Made by a program: the position numbers and the translations under genes. This document shows, piece after piece, positions 5,876 to 13,157 of a DNA stretch of 13,240 nt. The notes under the pieces are model-generated. The model did no database searches, was not told the DNA's origin, and worked only from the letters and a program-made list of their open reading frames with translations. The first letter of the stretch is position 1, and the number at the start of each line of letters is the position of its first letter. Source of the stretch: an uncultured Oscillospiraceae bacterium (GTDB lineage Bacteria > Bacillota > Clostridia > Oscillospirales > Oscillospiraceae); NCBI GenBank assembly GCA_934661135.1, contig CAKUJA010000059.1, forward strand, positions 1 through 13,240. Direction: 5' to 3'.

Positions 5876-5908
5876 CAGTTTTTCAAACTTTTTAAGTTTG
5901 AAAAACTG
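5876..5908. repeat. Perfect 14-bp inverted repeat
   Basis: CAGTTTTTCAAACT (5876-5889) and AGTTTGAAAAACTG (5895-5908) are perfectly complementary around a 5-nt loop. No T-run follows on either strand. It could be a transcript-end structure or a protein-binding palindrome. Confidence 0.75.
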
Positions 5909-5946
5909 GACAGGCAGCGGGGCAAAAAGGCTTTTTTGACACGCTG

Positions 5947-5994
5947 ACGCGGCAGAAAGCCATTTTGCGTGGCGTTCTGCCGCGTTTGAGTTTT
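5947..5994 (+). terminator. Probable terminator of the deoD-deoB-cdd operon
   Basis: A perfect 11-bp stem, ACGCGGCAGAA (5947-5957) with TTCTGCCGCGT (5975-5985), encloses an inner GCCA/TGGC stem. It is followed by TTGAGTTTT, an imperfect T tract. Confidence 0.6.
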
Positions 5995-6069
5995 CAGATG
6001 CACCCTAGATATTTTCTGCCTGCATTCCTGAAGGATGGGGCGGACTGAACTTATAAGGGGAGGTTTAGA

Positions 6070-6098
6070 TTGAAAATATATTTGAATTATGATATACT
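6070..6098 (+). promoter_or_regulatory. Promoter of the methyltransferase remnant
   Basis: TTGAAA (6070-6075), a 17-nt spacer and TATACT (6093-6098) make a strong vegetative promoter with five of six matches in each box. It lies about 38 nt before the remnant ATG and now probably drives the acyltransferase gene. Confidence 0.7.
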
Positions 6099-6136
6099 TT
6101 TCACACAATATCCTGTTTTAAGGGGACTATTTTGGA

Positions 6137-6295
6137 ATGTATACATCGATTGAGCTTTTTGCTGGAGCAGGCGGACTTGCTTTAGGCTTAGAGCAAGCCG
6201 GCTTTCACCATATTGGACTTGTTGAGTTCAATCGTGATGCGGCTGACACATGAAAGAGGAGCAGACCCCAGTGGAACGTCCTTTGTGAAGATATT
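6137..6295 (+). pseudogene. DNA cytosine-5 methyltransferase, 5' fragment with nonsense codon
   Basis: From ATG 6137 the frame reads MYTSIELFAGAGGLALGLEQ, then AGFHHIGLVEFNRDAADT, and stops at TGA (6251-6253). FAGAGGL is motif I, the S-adenosylmethionine-binding loop of C5-cytosine methyltransferases, and VEFNRDAADT corresponds to motif II. After the TGA the same frame continues as KRSRPQWNVLCEDIA, which is still family-like (motif III region). The TGA therefore looks like a point change, for example from a TTA leucine codon. Similarity ends near 6295 and the acyltransferase region follows. Motifs IV (PPCQ), VI, VIII and X are absent, so the product cannot methylate DNA. Promoter and binding site (AAGGGG, 6120-6125) remain. 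TGA is a genuine stop here because cdd, the Nudix gene and the RHH gene all end in it. Confidence 0.85.
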
Positions 6296-6361
6296 GCTTT
6301 CACTGCTGATACCCCCGAAGTATATTCCAAATACGCGTCCATGTCTGAAAGGTGGTCTGCC

Positions 6362-7426
6362 ATGAACACCGCTGTTCCGGCTTCCGGCCATGCAGTGCCG
6401 CGCGTCCAATCCGTGGACTGTGCAAAATGTCTTGCCATTTTCTGCGTTCTTCTGATCCACGCCGCAAGCGACAGCCTTCGCTGCGGCACAGTCGGCAGCC
6501 TCCACTGGCTCTCCGGCCTTTTCTGGGGCAGCATCTCACGCGGAGCTGTCCCTCTGTTTCTCCTGTGCAGCGGCGCACTGCTTCTGGACAGCAGCCGCCC
6601 ACTCACCGTACCGCACATCTGGCGGCGGAACATTCCGCATATGCTGCTCGCACTGTTCTTCTGGGATGCAGTCTACAAGGTCATTCGTCTTGTCACTTCC
6701 AGCCAAACTGACCCTGCCGCGCTGCGCAGTGTACTGTATGACTGGCTACTCTGGCAGCATGAGGGGCATCTCTATTATCTCCCGGTTCTTCTCCTTACAT
6801 ATGCCGCGCTTCCGCTTACACGCACTTTCACAGCTCACGCAGACGCAAAAACAATGCGCTATTTTCTCGGCTTCTGGTTTGCGTTTGGCGTCTTACTGCC
6901 CACGCTCCGGCAGCTCGGCCTGCTTCAGAGCTTCGGCGGCATTGTCCGTCAATGGCCGCTCCCCATGGCGTGGAGTGCGCTTGGCTGCACCGTGCTCGGC
7001 GATGCGCTTCGGCGCCGCCCACTTTCCGCACGCTGTTCCGTGCTGCTGTTCGCAGTCGGCTTTGTGCTCTGCTTCGCCGGAACTTGGCGGCTCTCCGCAA
7101 CCGCTGGAACGCTGAAAACACCATTCCTGGAGGGATTTTCGCCCGGTCCATGCCTGATGTCAGCCGGGATGTTTTCCCTCTGTGTCCATTGCGTGCCGCG
7201 TTTGCCACGCCGTCTGAACAGCGCCACAGAACGGCTCTCCCGCGCCTCGTTCTGCATATACCTCGTCCATATTGCCGTCCTTCGGCTTCTGTATGCGCTC
7301 GGCCTGAGCACAAACTGGCTCCCGGCGCTTTCCATTCCAGCCGTTGCCATCCTCTGCGGCGCACTGAGCACGTGTCTCTATCTTCTGCTCTCCAGGATTC
7401 CCTGGGTCAACCGCTGGCTGATATAA
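6362..7426 (+). CDS. Acyltransferase-3 family membrane protein (probable surface glycan O-acyltransferase)
   Basis: The product is 354 residues and very hydrophobic, with about ten predicted membrane segments. It follows the acyltransferase-3 pattern. SVDCAKCLAIFCVLLIHAAS (residues 17-36) carries the conserved His33 of the family's N-terminal motif. SRGAVPLFLLCSGALLL forms the next signature, HLYYLPVLLLTYAALPLTR matches the central helix pair, and the C-terminal SFCIYLVHIAVL is typical. Such proteins move acyl groups, usually acetyl, onto extracytoplasmic sugars; the acceptor here is unknown. I chose ATG 6362 because AAGGTGG (6349-6355) lies six bases upstream. The in-frame ATG 6341 has no binding site. 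The gene follows the methyltransferase remnant in the same frame and probably uses its promoter. Its coding strand is C-rich, unlike the G-rich deo genes, which may hint at different ancestry. Confidence 0.82.
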   Translation: MNTAVPASGHAVPRVQSVDCAKCLAIFCVLLIHAASDSLRCGTVGSLHWLSGLFWGSISRGAVPLFLLCSGALLLDSSRPLTVPHIWRRNIPHMLLALFFWDAVYKVIRLVTSSQTDPAALRSVLYDWLLWQHEGHLYYLPVLLLTYAALPLTRTFTAHADAKTMRYFLGFWFAFGVLLPTLRQLGLLQSFGGIVRQWPLPMAWSALGCTVLGDALRRRPLSARCSVLLFAVGFVLCFAGTWRLSATAGTLKTPFLEGFSPGPCLMSAGMFSLCVHCVPRLPRRLNSATERLSRASFCIYLVHIAVLRLLYALGLSTNWLPALSIPAVAILCGALSTCLYLLLSRIPWVNRWLI

Positions 7427-7789
7427 AAAGCTCCTCGATTTTTCCGGAAGGAACACTGCCGGGCTTCACCACAAGGAACCGATGCTTCAATCGGCAAGCG
7501 TGATCGACGAGAGATTTTGGCACAAATGAAAGGTTAAAAAGGGCAGGAATCCTGTATATCCCGCATCCGTAAGGCGTCTTCGACGCCAATGGCTGCGACA
7601 TACGCGATGGCAATTTATATGCTTGGATTTAGTACGTACACTGGATTTGGACGATGAGGGGATCGGCGTCTACGGACAAAAACGGGAGCGCTGTGAAAGA
7701 TTGCAGGAACGGGCGGACAGGGACATTCACCCCCGCAAAGGGAGCATGGAGCGGGTTTGTGAAGAATTTCCAAACAAATGAAGAAACAG
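7427..7789. other. Spacer of about 360 nt with no recognised gene
   Basis: The stretch between the acyltransferase stop and the next promoter shows small hairpins: CCGAT/ATCGG near 7480, and GGCGTC/GACGCC at 7573-7587 with a TTC loop. One plus-strand frame is open from 7530 to TGA 7779-7781. It includes TLDLDDEGIGVYGQKRERCE but has no plausible start and matches nothing I know. A minus-strand frame of 68 codons (7613 to 7407) also lacks a binding site. It may be a decayed gene or plain spacer. Confidence 0.45.
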
Positions 7790-7818
7790 TTGATTTCTGA
7801 AAGGGTCTGTGTCATAAT
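7790..7818 (+). promoter_or_regulatory. Promoter of the BMP lipoprotein gene
   Basis: TTGATT (7790-7795), a 17-nt spacer and CATAAT (7813-7818), with a TGT extended -10 just upstream (7810-7812). The leader of about 70 nt contains two hairpins: GCGGCT/AGCCGC near 7824-7839 and GTGTCTGCG/CGCGGACAC (7848-7868). The second ends 13 nt before GGAGG. Confidence 0.65.
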
Positions 7819-7893
7819 GGAAATGCGGCTGAGAAGCCGCGCCTGTGGTGTCTGCGTTTCGCGGACACACAAATAATAAATGGAGGAAGAAAT

Positions 7894-9186
7894 ATGAAAA
7901 AGATCCTTGCTCTGCTGCTGGCAGTCCTGATGGTTCTGAGCATGGTCGCCTGCGCTTCCAAGACCACGGAAGACAAGACGCCCAGCACGGACAACACCGC
8001 AACGGACACCAAGCCGGAAGAAACTGAAAAGACCGACGAGACAGACAACACCACCGAGCCGGCCGAGGAGACCGGCGACGCGGAATATGCCGTCGCTATG
8101 ATTACCGACTACGGCGACATCACCGACCAGTCCTTCAACCAGACCACGTATGAAGCCTGCAAGGCGTTCTGCGAGGCCAACGGCATCGACTTCAACTACT
8201 TCAAGCCGGCCGGCGACAACACGGCCGACCGTGTTGCCATGATCGAAAAGGCTGTTGACGAGGGCTACAACGTCATCGTTATGCCGGGCTACGCCTTCGG
8301 CGGCGCGATTGTCGAAGCGGCTCCGGAATACAAGGACGTCAAGTTCATCGCGCTCGACGTTGGCAAGGGCGACCTGCTCGAGGCGGGCGTTGCGGCTGCG
8401 GGCGAGACCTACGACTACAACCCCGACAACTGGAACCTGGAAGATTACGTCGACATGAGCAATGTCTACTGCGCGATCTATCAGGAAGAACTCTGCGGCT
8501 ACATGGCTGGTTATGCGGCTGTCAAGCTCGGCTACGAGAAGCTCGGCTTCCTCGGCGGCATGGCGGTTCCCGCGGTTGTGCGTTACGGCTACGGCTTTGT
8601 GCAGGGCGTTGACGCCGCTGCCAAGGAGCTTGACAAGACGGTTGAGCTGAACTATGTCTACGGCAACCAGTTCTCCGCCGACCCCGAAATCACGGCTGCG
8701 ATGGACGTCTGGTATCAGGGCGGCACGCAGGTTGTGTTCGCTTGCGGCGGCGGCATCTATGGCTCCGCAGTTGACGCGGCGAAGAAGGTTGACGGCGCGA
8801 AGGTCATCGGCGTTGACGTTGACCAGGCTGCTGTCATCGCCAACTACGCCGGCGGCGACGAATACAAAGACCTGACCGTTACCTCCGCCATGAAGGGTCT
8901 GTACCCGGCTACCTATGACGCGCTGACCGACGTCATTCTCAACGGCAAGTGGGCAGACTACGTTGGCAAGATCGAGACCCTCGGCCTTGTCTCCGGCGAC
9001 GACCCCACGCTGAACTATGTGCAGATCCCGATGGAGAGCACGCAGTGGGACGACAACTTCACGCAGGACGACTACAAGGCGCTGGTTGCGAAGATGTATA
9101 GCGGTGAAATCACCGTTTCCAACGACACCTCCGTGACGCCGGAGGTCACCAACACGACCCTCACGATGCAGGGCAACATCAAGTAA
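7894..9186 (+). CDS. BMP-family (PnrA-like) nucleoside-binding lipoprotein
   Basis: This is a substrate-binding lipoprotein of an ABC importer; characterised family members bind purine or other nucleosides. In the 430-residue product, residues 1-19 are a signal peptide ending in the lipobox LSMVAC with lipidated Cys20. A Thr/Glu/Asp-rich tether (about 21-61) precedes the two-lobed domain. Family features are DITDQSFNQ near the start of the domain, VIVMPGYAFGGAI, KFIALDVGKG, GYMAGYAAVKLGYEKLGFLGG followed by a RYGYGFVQGV segment, and VVFACGGGIYGSAVDAAKK. GGAGG (7882-7886) lies seven bases before ATG 7894. No permease or ATPase gene follows: a terminator comes next, so the rest of the importer must be elsewhere. 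Proximity to tdk and the deo/cdd genes supports nucleoside uptake. A terminator and a strong promoter suggest a well-expressed single-gene unit. Confidence 0.92.
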   Translation: MKKILALLLAVLMVLSMVACASKTTEDKTPSTDNTATDTKPEETEKTDETDNTTEPAEETGDAEYAVAMITDYGDITDQSFNQTTYEACKAFCEANGIDFNYFKPAGDNTADRVAMIEKAVDEGYNVIVMPGYAFGGAIVEAAPEYKDVKFIALDVGKGDLLEAGVAAAGETYDYNPDNWNLEDYVDMSNVYCAIYQEELCGYMAGYAAVKLGYEKLGFLGGMAVPAVVRYGYGFVQGVDAAAKELDKTVELNYVYGNQFSADPEITAAMDVWYQGGTQVVFACGGGIYGSAVDAAKKVDGAKVIGVDVDQAAVIANYAGGDEYKDLTVTSAMKGLYPATYDALTDVILNGKWADYVGKIETLGLVSGDDPTLNYVQIPMESTQWDDNFTQDDYKALVAKMYSGEITVSNDTSVTPEVTNTTLTMQGNIK

Positions 9187-9197
9187 TTGAAATCCGG

Positions 9198-9228
9198 AAA
9201 ATCGCGGCTCATCTGAGCCGCGATTTTT
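9198..9228 (+). terminator. Intrinsic terminator of the BMP gene
   Basis: A 14-bp inverted repeat, AAAATCGCGGCTCA (9198-9211) with TGAGCCGCGATTTT (9214-9227), gives a long GC-rich stem with a tight loop and a T tail, 11 nt past the stop codon. Confidence 0.92.
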
Positions 9229-9233
9229 CAGCG

Positions 9234-9263
9234 TGTCGAAAAAGTCTTTTCGCCGTTTCGACA
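9234..9263. repeat. 8-bp inverted repeat TGTCGAAA/TTTCGACA
   Basis: TGTCGAAA (9234-9241) and TTTCGACA (9256-9263) are separated by 14 nt and lie just upstream of the rpiB promoter. A similar CTGTCGAAAAA...CGACAG arrangement follows cdd (5787-5821). It may be an operator or a small dispersed repeat. Confidence 0.45.
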
Positions 9264-9276
9264 GGCTCAAATCCGC

Positions 9277-9305
9277 TTGCAATGCGGGGGGAAACCGGCT
9301 ATAAT
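9277..9305 (+). promoter_or_regulatory. Promoter of rpiB
   Basis: TTGCAA (9277-9282), a 17-nt spacer and a perfect TATAAT (9300-9305). The leader is about 26 nt. Confidence 0.75.
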
Positions 9306-9337
9306 CAAATCAAACAAAACCAAGGAGAGCTGACACA

Positions 9338-9781
9338 ATGAAAATTGCCCTTGCGTGCGACCACGGCGCATACGATTTGAAAGAGAAGATCAAGAGCCAC
9401 CTGACGGAGCGGGGTTTTGAGGTCAAGGACTTCGGCTGCTACGACAAGACGAGCTGCGATTACCCGGATTTTGCCGCACCAGCGGCGAAGGCGGTGGCCG
9501 CGGGCGAGTGCGAACGCGGCATTTTGACGTGCACGACCGGCATCGGCGTGTCGATCACGGCGAACAAGGTGAAGGGCGTGCGCTGCGCGCTGCTGGGCGA
9601 TTTGATGTCGGCGCGGATGACGCGCGAGCACAACGACACGAACATGATGGCCGTCGGCGCAGGCGTGACCGGGGAGCTGCTGGCGCTGCAAATCGTGGAT
9701 ACGTGGCTGGACACGGAATTTTCCCATGCCGAGCGCCACCAGCGGCGGATTGACAAGATGATGGCGCTGGAAAACGAATAA
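9338..9781 (+). CDS. rpiB: Ribose-5-phosphate isomerase B (RpiB/LacAB family)
   Basis: The enzyme interconverts ribose-5-phosphate and ribulose-5-phosphate, linking sugar released from nucleosides by DeoD and DeoB to the pentose phosphate pathway. The 147-residue protein has the family fold signature ALACDHGAYDLK (4-15). Catalytic Cys65 lies in LTCTTGIGVSITANK (64-78), where CTTG replaces the CGTG of E. coli RpiB. His98 lies in TREHNDTNMMAVG (95-107), and the phosphate-binding ERHQRRI is near the C-terminus (132-138). The CTTG variant occurs in other clostridial-type sequences as I recall them. A broader sugar-phosphate isomerase role cannot be excluded. AAGGAGAG (9322-9329) precedes ATG. The gene has its own promoter and terminator. 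Confidence 0.93.
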   Translation: MKIALACDHGAYDLKEKIKSHLTERGFEVKDFGCYDKTSCDYPDFAAPAAKAVAAGECERGILTCTTGIGVSITANKVKGVRCALLGDLMSARMTREHNDTNMMAVGAGVTGELLALQIVDTWLDTEFSHAERHQRRIDKMMALENE

Positions 9782-9794
9782 AAGGACAGAAATG

Positions 9795-9824
9795 ATGCCC
9801 GCCGGGAACCGGCGGGCATTTTTC
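9795..9824 (+). terminator. Intrinsic terminator of rpiB
   Basis: A perfect 11-bp stem, ATGCCCGCCGG (9795-9805) with CCGGCGGGCAT (9809-9819), has a GAA loop and is followed by TTTTC. Confidence 0.92.
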
Positions 9825-9917
9825 GCGCCGAAGGGGACGCGGCGTCTGCGGCGGATGAAATCCGCGGGCTTCCGCGGCCGCGAATGTTACATCTAAATTA
9901 CAAAGGGGCGGAAGGTC

Positions 9918-9946
9918 TTGACGTTTTGGGGCAGATGGATTATGAT
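9918..9946 (+). promoter_or_regulatory. Promoter of the S-layer gene
   Basis: TTGACG (9918-9923), a 17-nt spacer and TATGAT (9941-9946) match consensus at five of six positions in each box. This fits the strong expression expected for an S-layer protein. Confidence 0.75.
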
Positions 9947-9958
9947 GATGCCATCATT

Positions 9959-9977
9959 ACAGGGCGCTTGCGCGCTG
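9959..9977 (+). promoter_or_regulatory. Leader hairpin before the S-layer ribosome binding site
   Basis: ACAGGGCGC and GCGCGCTGT pair at eight of nine positions, in a short GC-rich hairpin. It would lie close to the predicted 5' end of the transcript and 11 nt before AGGAGG (9989-9994). Such 5' hairpins can stabilise abundant messages; that role is inferred. Confidence 0.45.
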
Positions 9978-10002
9978 TAAAATTTAACAGGAGGAATTCA
10001 CC

Positions 10003-13000
10003 ATGAAGAACTTCAAAAAGGTTCTTGCGCTGGTGCTCGCGATTGCAACGCTTCTGAGCTTCGCAACCGTCGCCAGCGCAGCCACCGCGGACTTCAAGGA
10101 CGCTGCTGACATCAAGTATACTGAAGCAGTCGACGTTCTGTCCGCAATCAAGGTTCTGGAAGGCTATCCGGCTGACAACACCTACAAGCCTGCCAAGAAC
10201 ATCACCCGCGAAGAGGCTGCCAAGATCATCGCCATCTTCGCCAACAAGTCTGCTGACATCAGCAGCCTGTATACCTCTGCGAACCCCTTCGCAGACGAGA
10301 AGGGCCGCTGGGGCGAGAGCTATGTCGCTTACGGCTACCGCGCTGGTATCATCGCTGGTAAGTCCGCGACCCAGTTCAAGCCGACCGCAAACGTCAAGGG
10401 CACTGAGTTCCTGAAGATGGTTCTCGTCGTCCTCGGCTACGATCAGAACAAGGAAGGCCTTGTCGGTTCCTCTTGGGCTGTCAACACCCTCGAGCTTGCC
10501 AAGGCTAAGAGCCTCATGGCTGGCCTGCCCAGCACTTGGGACGCCAACGCTGCTCTGACTCGTGACGAAGCTGCGCAGATCATGCTGAACGCTCTGAAGG
10601 CTGAGACCGTTGTCTATGGCCAGACTGTTACCAACCTGGTTTACAACACGGCTACCAAGACCTGGGGCGTCACCAACGCGACCAGCGCTGCTGCTGTCTA
10701 CGTTTCCCCGAACGGCGCGCAGAACAACTACAACCACACTCTGCTGGCTGCTGGCTTCGGCCTGACGCTGACTGCCTCGCAGGATGCATGGGGCCGCCCG
10801 ACCCACACCTGGAAGAAGGGCACGACCACTCTCGGTGAGTACGTCGATTCCGACAAGCTCGTCAAGTCCTTCAACACTGCTGTCACCGAATGCGACATCG
10901 CAAAGGCTGCTGGCATTGCGAAGGAAAAGACCTATGATCTGTATGTCAACGGCGTTGAGAACAAGTTCTCCACTCTCATTGAAGCAACTGATCTGGTCAA
11001 CAAGCTGGGCGCACAGGGCCGTCTGACTGAGGTCTACACCGACCGTATCGTCATGATCGACACCTTCCTCGCAAAGGTTACCGGCGTGACCGAAGCTAAG
11101 AAGGATGCTGCCGGCCACCTGATTACCCCGGCTACTCTGACCATGGTTGTCTATGACGACGCTAACGGCCACCCCTTCATGACTACTTCCACGACGAACT
11201 TCCCGTACGTCGCTGGCGACTATGTCCTGGTCAATGCTAAGACTGCTACTCTGATCACTGTCGCTGACAACCGCAACAACTCCGGTCTCGTTTCCTACAA
11301 GGCTGGAACGACAACCAACGAGATCCTCTATGCTGAAATCGCTGGTAAGGCTACCTCTATTGAGGGTGCTCAGTCCGTGATTTGGTACAACGCTGGCAAG
11401 CACACCGTTGAAGGTACCACCTACGACGATGCTCTGAAGTTCCTGCTCGGCAACGATCAGATGACTTCCACTGCTAAGCGCACCTGGTTCATGGATTCCT
11501 ATGGCAACCTGATCGGCAGCACCTCCATCGCTACCGTTTACAGCTATGGCATCGTGACCTCCATCTGGTGGGTCAACGACGGCACCAACGGCTCCGGTAA
11601 GGCTATGGCCACCGTCCGTTACATGGATGACACGACCAACACTGTGACTGTCTCCTCCGTCGATGTTCTGACCGCTGCTTCGACTGCGACTACCACTGGC
11701 GCTACCAAGGCTTACATCCCGGCTTATAGCGACAACCAGACCAACCTGAACATGACGTTCGCTCCGGCTTCTGGCGATGTTGCTGGCAAGCTGTATATTT
11801 CCACCAACGCTGACGCAAATGAAACTGCTCAGAATACTCCTGCGCACAAGGCTGCCAACGAGGACATCGTTGTTGGTCACCTGTTCAAGCTCAACACTCT
11901 GGCCGACGGCACTGTCGCTCTGGCTGAGGTCAGCGAGAACACTTCTGCTGCTGACAAGACTCAGGTTCACTCCGAAGTGACGAACGCTTACATCCTGAAC
12001 AAGTATTCTGTCATCACTGGTGCAGGCAGCAAGACGATCTACGTCGACGCTACCACCAAGTTCCTGATTGCTACTCAGGTCAACGGCGTTTACACCTACA
12101 CCTACAAGACTGGTCTCAACGAGATGCCGAGCTTCAAGGCTGGCGCCAAGGTTGACTATGTCAACGGTGCTGACGGTGCTGCGGACTATGTCTACATCAT
12201 CGGTGAGCCGACCGACGCTACTACTCGGAACTTCGTTTTGATCGCTGGCAAGGCTTATAGCTCTGTCCTGAAGGACAACGGCGGTGTCAAGTACTACGAA
12301 ATCACTCTGCCGATCCCGGCTGAAGATGGTTCCGTTGCTACCCTCAAGATTCTTGACAACACAGCGGGTCGTGCGCTGCTTACCACGCTGACTGCGAATA
12401 CGAATACCGGCAAGCTGTTCTATGTCACCTACACCAACGGCTTTGCAACTGATGCAGTTGAGATCACCGGTGTCGGCCAGGCGTATGATCCGACTAACGC
12501 TCCGAAGGCTCGTGCTTCCAAGCTGACTGATGCTACCATGCCGTACGGCGTGGAAGGCGGCGTTGTTCTGGGCGGCGGTGCTCGCTTCAACGTGACCAAT
12601 GCTACTAAGGTCATCGGCGATCTGTCTGTCAATATGACTGATAAGCTCGTCTATGTCCTCGTTGATGATGCTGCTGACAACAACGTTAGCAAGATCTATG
12701 TCATCGATCTTCTGAATGGTGGCAACACCAACACCAACACCGATGACTGGAAAATGGCTGCTGACGGCTCCTACGCTTACAACGCGACTCTGAAGCAGGT
12801 CGTTGTCAAGAGCAACAACCTGACTGTTGGCCAGCTCACTTCCGGCCTGACTGCTGCTGGCGTTACTGGTATTACCGGTGTTACTGGTACTTACTACACC
12901 ACCAATCCGGCGACGGGCATCAGAACGTTGCAGACCTACACCGGTGCTGATGGCGATACGCTCGCATCCGTTCTGGCTCTGGACAGCGCTGCACTGATCC

Positions 13001-13032
13001 TGGCTGGTGCAAACTGGACGATTACCAAGTAA
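10003..13032 (+). CDS. S-layer protein with three N-terminal SLH domains
   Basis: This is a 1009-residue exported surface protein. Residues 1-26 form a Sec signal peptide (KKVLALVLAIATLLSF, then ATVASA with cleavage before ATADF). Three S-layer homology domains follow, at about 28-80, 93-147 and 152-203. Their conserved motif positions read ITREEAAKI (67-75), VKGTEFLKM (131-139) and LTRDEAAQI (186-194). SLH triplets bind secondary cell-wall polymers and anchor the protein to peptidoglycan. The remaining 800 residues are rich in Thr, Ala, Asn and Val, look beta-rich and nearly lack cysteine (I see one, near residue 301). I recognise no enzymatic domain, so they probably form the lattice. Codon choice is strongly biased (GCT, AAG, GAC, CTG, TAC), as in highly expressed genes. 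AGGAGG lies eight bases before ATG. The gene ends ITK-TAA with no standard terminator behind it. Confidence 0.93.
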   Translation: MKNFKKVLALVLAIATLLSFATVASAATADFKDAADIKYTEAVDVLSAIKVLEGYPADNTYKPAKNITREEAAKIIAIFANKSADISSLYTSANPFADEKGRWGESYVAYGYRAGIIAGKSATQFKPTANVKGTEFLKMVLVVLGYDQNKEGLVGSSWAVNTLELAKAKSLMAGLPSTWDANAALTRDEAAQIMLNALKAETVVYGQTVTNLVYNTATKTWGVTNATSAAAVYVSPNGAQNNYNHTLLAAGFGLTLTASQDAWGRPTHTWKKGTTTLGEYVDSDKLVKSFNTAVTECDIAKAAGIAKEKTYDLYVNGVENKFSTLIEATDLVNKLGAQGRLTEVYTDRIVMIDTFLAKVTGVTEAKKDAAGHLITPATLTMVVYDDANGHPFMTTSTTNFPYVAGDYVLVNAKTATLITVADNRNNSGLVSYKAGTTTNEILYAEIAGKATSIEGAQSVIWYNAGKHTVEGTTYDDALKFLLGNDQMTSTAKRTWFMDSYGNLIGSTSIATVYSYGIVTSIWWVNDGTNGSGKAMATVRYMDDTTNTVTVSSVDVLTAASTATTTGATKAYIPAYSDNQTNLNMTFAPASGDVAGKLYISTNADANETAQNTPAHKAANEDIVVGHLFKLNTLADGTVALAEVSENTSAADKTQVHSEVTNAYILNKYSVITGAGSKTIYVDATTKFLIATQVNGVYTYTYKTGLNEMPSFKAGAKVDYVNGADGAADYVYIIGEPTDATTRNFVLIAGKAYSSVLKDNGGVKYYEITLPIPAEDGSVATLKILDNTAGRALLTTLTANTNTGKLFYVTYTNGFATDAVEITGVGQAYDPTNAPKARASKLTDATMPYGVEGGVVLGGGARFNVTNATKVIGDLSVNMTDKLVYVLVDDAADNNVSKIYVIDLLNGGNTNTNTDDWKMAADGSYAYNATLKQVVVKSNNLTVGQLTSGLTAAGVTGITGVTGTYYTTNPATGIRTLQTYTGADGDTLASVLALDSAALILAGANWTITK

Positions 13033-13048
13033 TCTGTTCGCTACTGTA

Positions 13049-13157
13049 AAGTTACGCTAAAATTGTTATAGCACGGTGGTTATGAAGAATCTTTGTGCTG
13101 TGGTCGACATACAGAGCGCTGAATGACTACTCTTGCTATAACATTTTAGTGAAACTT
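13049..13157. repeat. Long imperfect inverted repeat downstream of the S-layer gene
   Basis: The left arm 13049-13073 and right arm 13134-13157 are complementary over 24 positions, with two mismatches and one extra T in the left arm. The inner core GTTATAGCA (13065-13073)/TGCTATAAC (13134-13142) is perfect. The arms enclose 60 nt with no gene. The enclosed length is unusual for an intrinsic terminator and no T-run follows. Confidence 0.7.

Larger units (their letters stand above)
5770..6069. other. Gene-free, hairpin-rich spacer
   Basis: I find no gene between the cdd stop and the promoter at 6070. The spacer carries an interrupted repeat CTGTCG (5787-5792)/CGACAG (5816-5821), hairpins at 5839-5862 and 5876-5908, and a terminator-like hairpin at 5947-5994. 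CTTTTTTGACACGCTG (5931-5946) is an inverted near-copy of a motif at 9229-9243. After 6000 the sequence becomes visibly more AT-rich as the methyltransferase remnant begins. Confidence 0.6.

Noticed and set aside
6070..6150. A 27-codon frame starting TTG after AGGGGAGG (about 6057-6064)
   Set aside because: The start coincides with the -35 box of a strong promoter that would begin transcription downstream of it, and the peptide is not recognisable. It may be the relic of an earlier junction.
7615..9282. A 555-codon open frame on the minus strand
   Set aside because: It is the antisense of the clearly recognised BMP lipoprotein gene; GC-biased codons keep the opposite frame open, and there is no ribosome binding site or family similarity.
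9940..11970. A 676-codon open frame on the minus strand
   Set aside because: Antisense of the S-layer gene, kept open by its restricted codon set; the composition (Ser, Val, Gly rich) is an artefact of complementing that gene.
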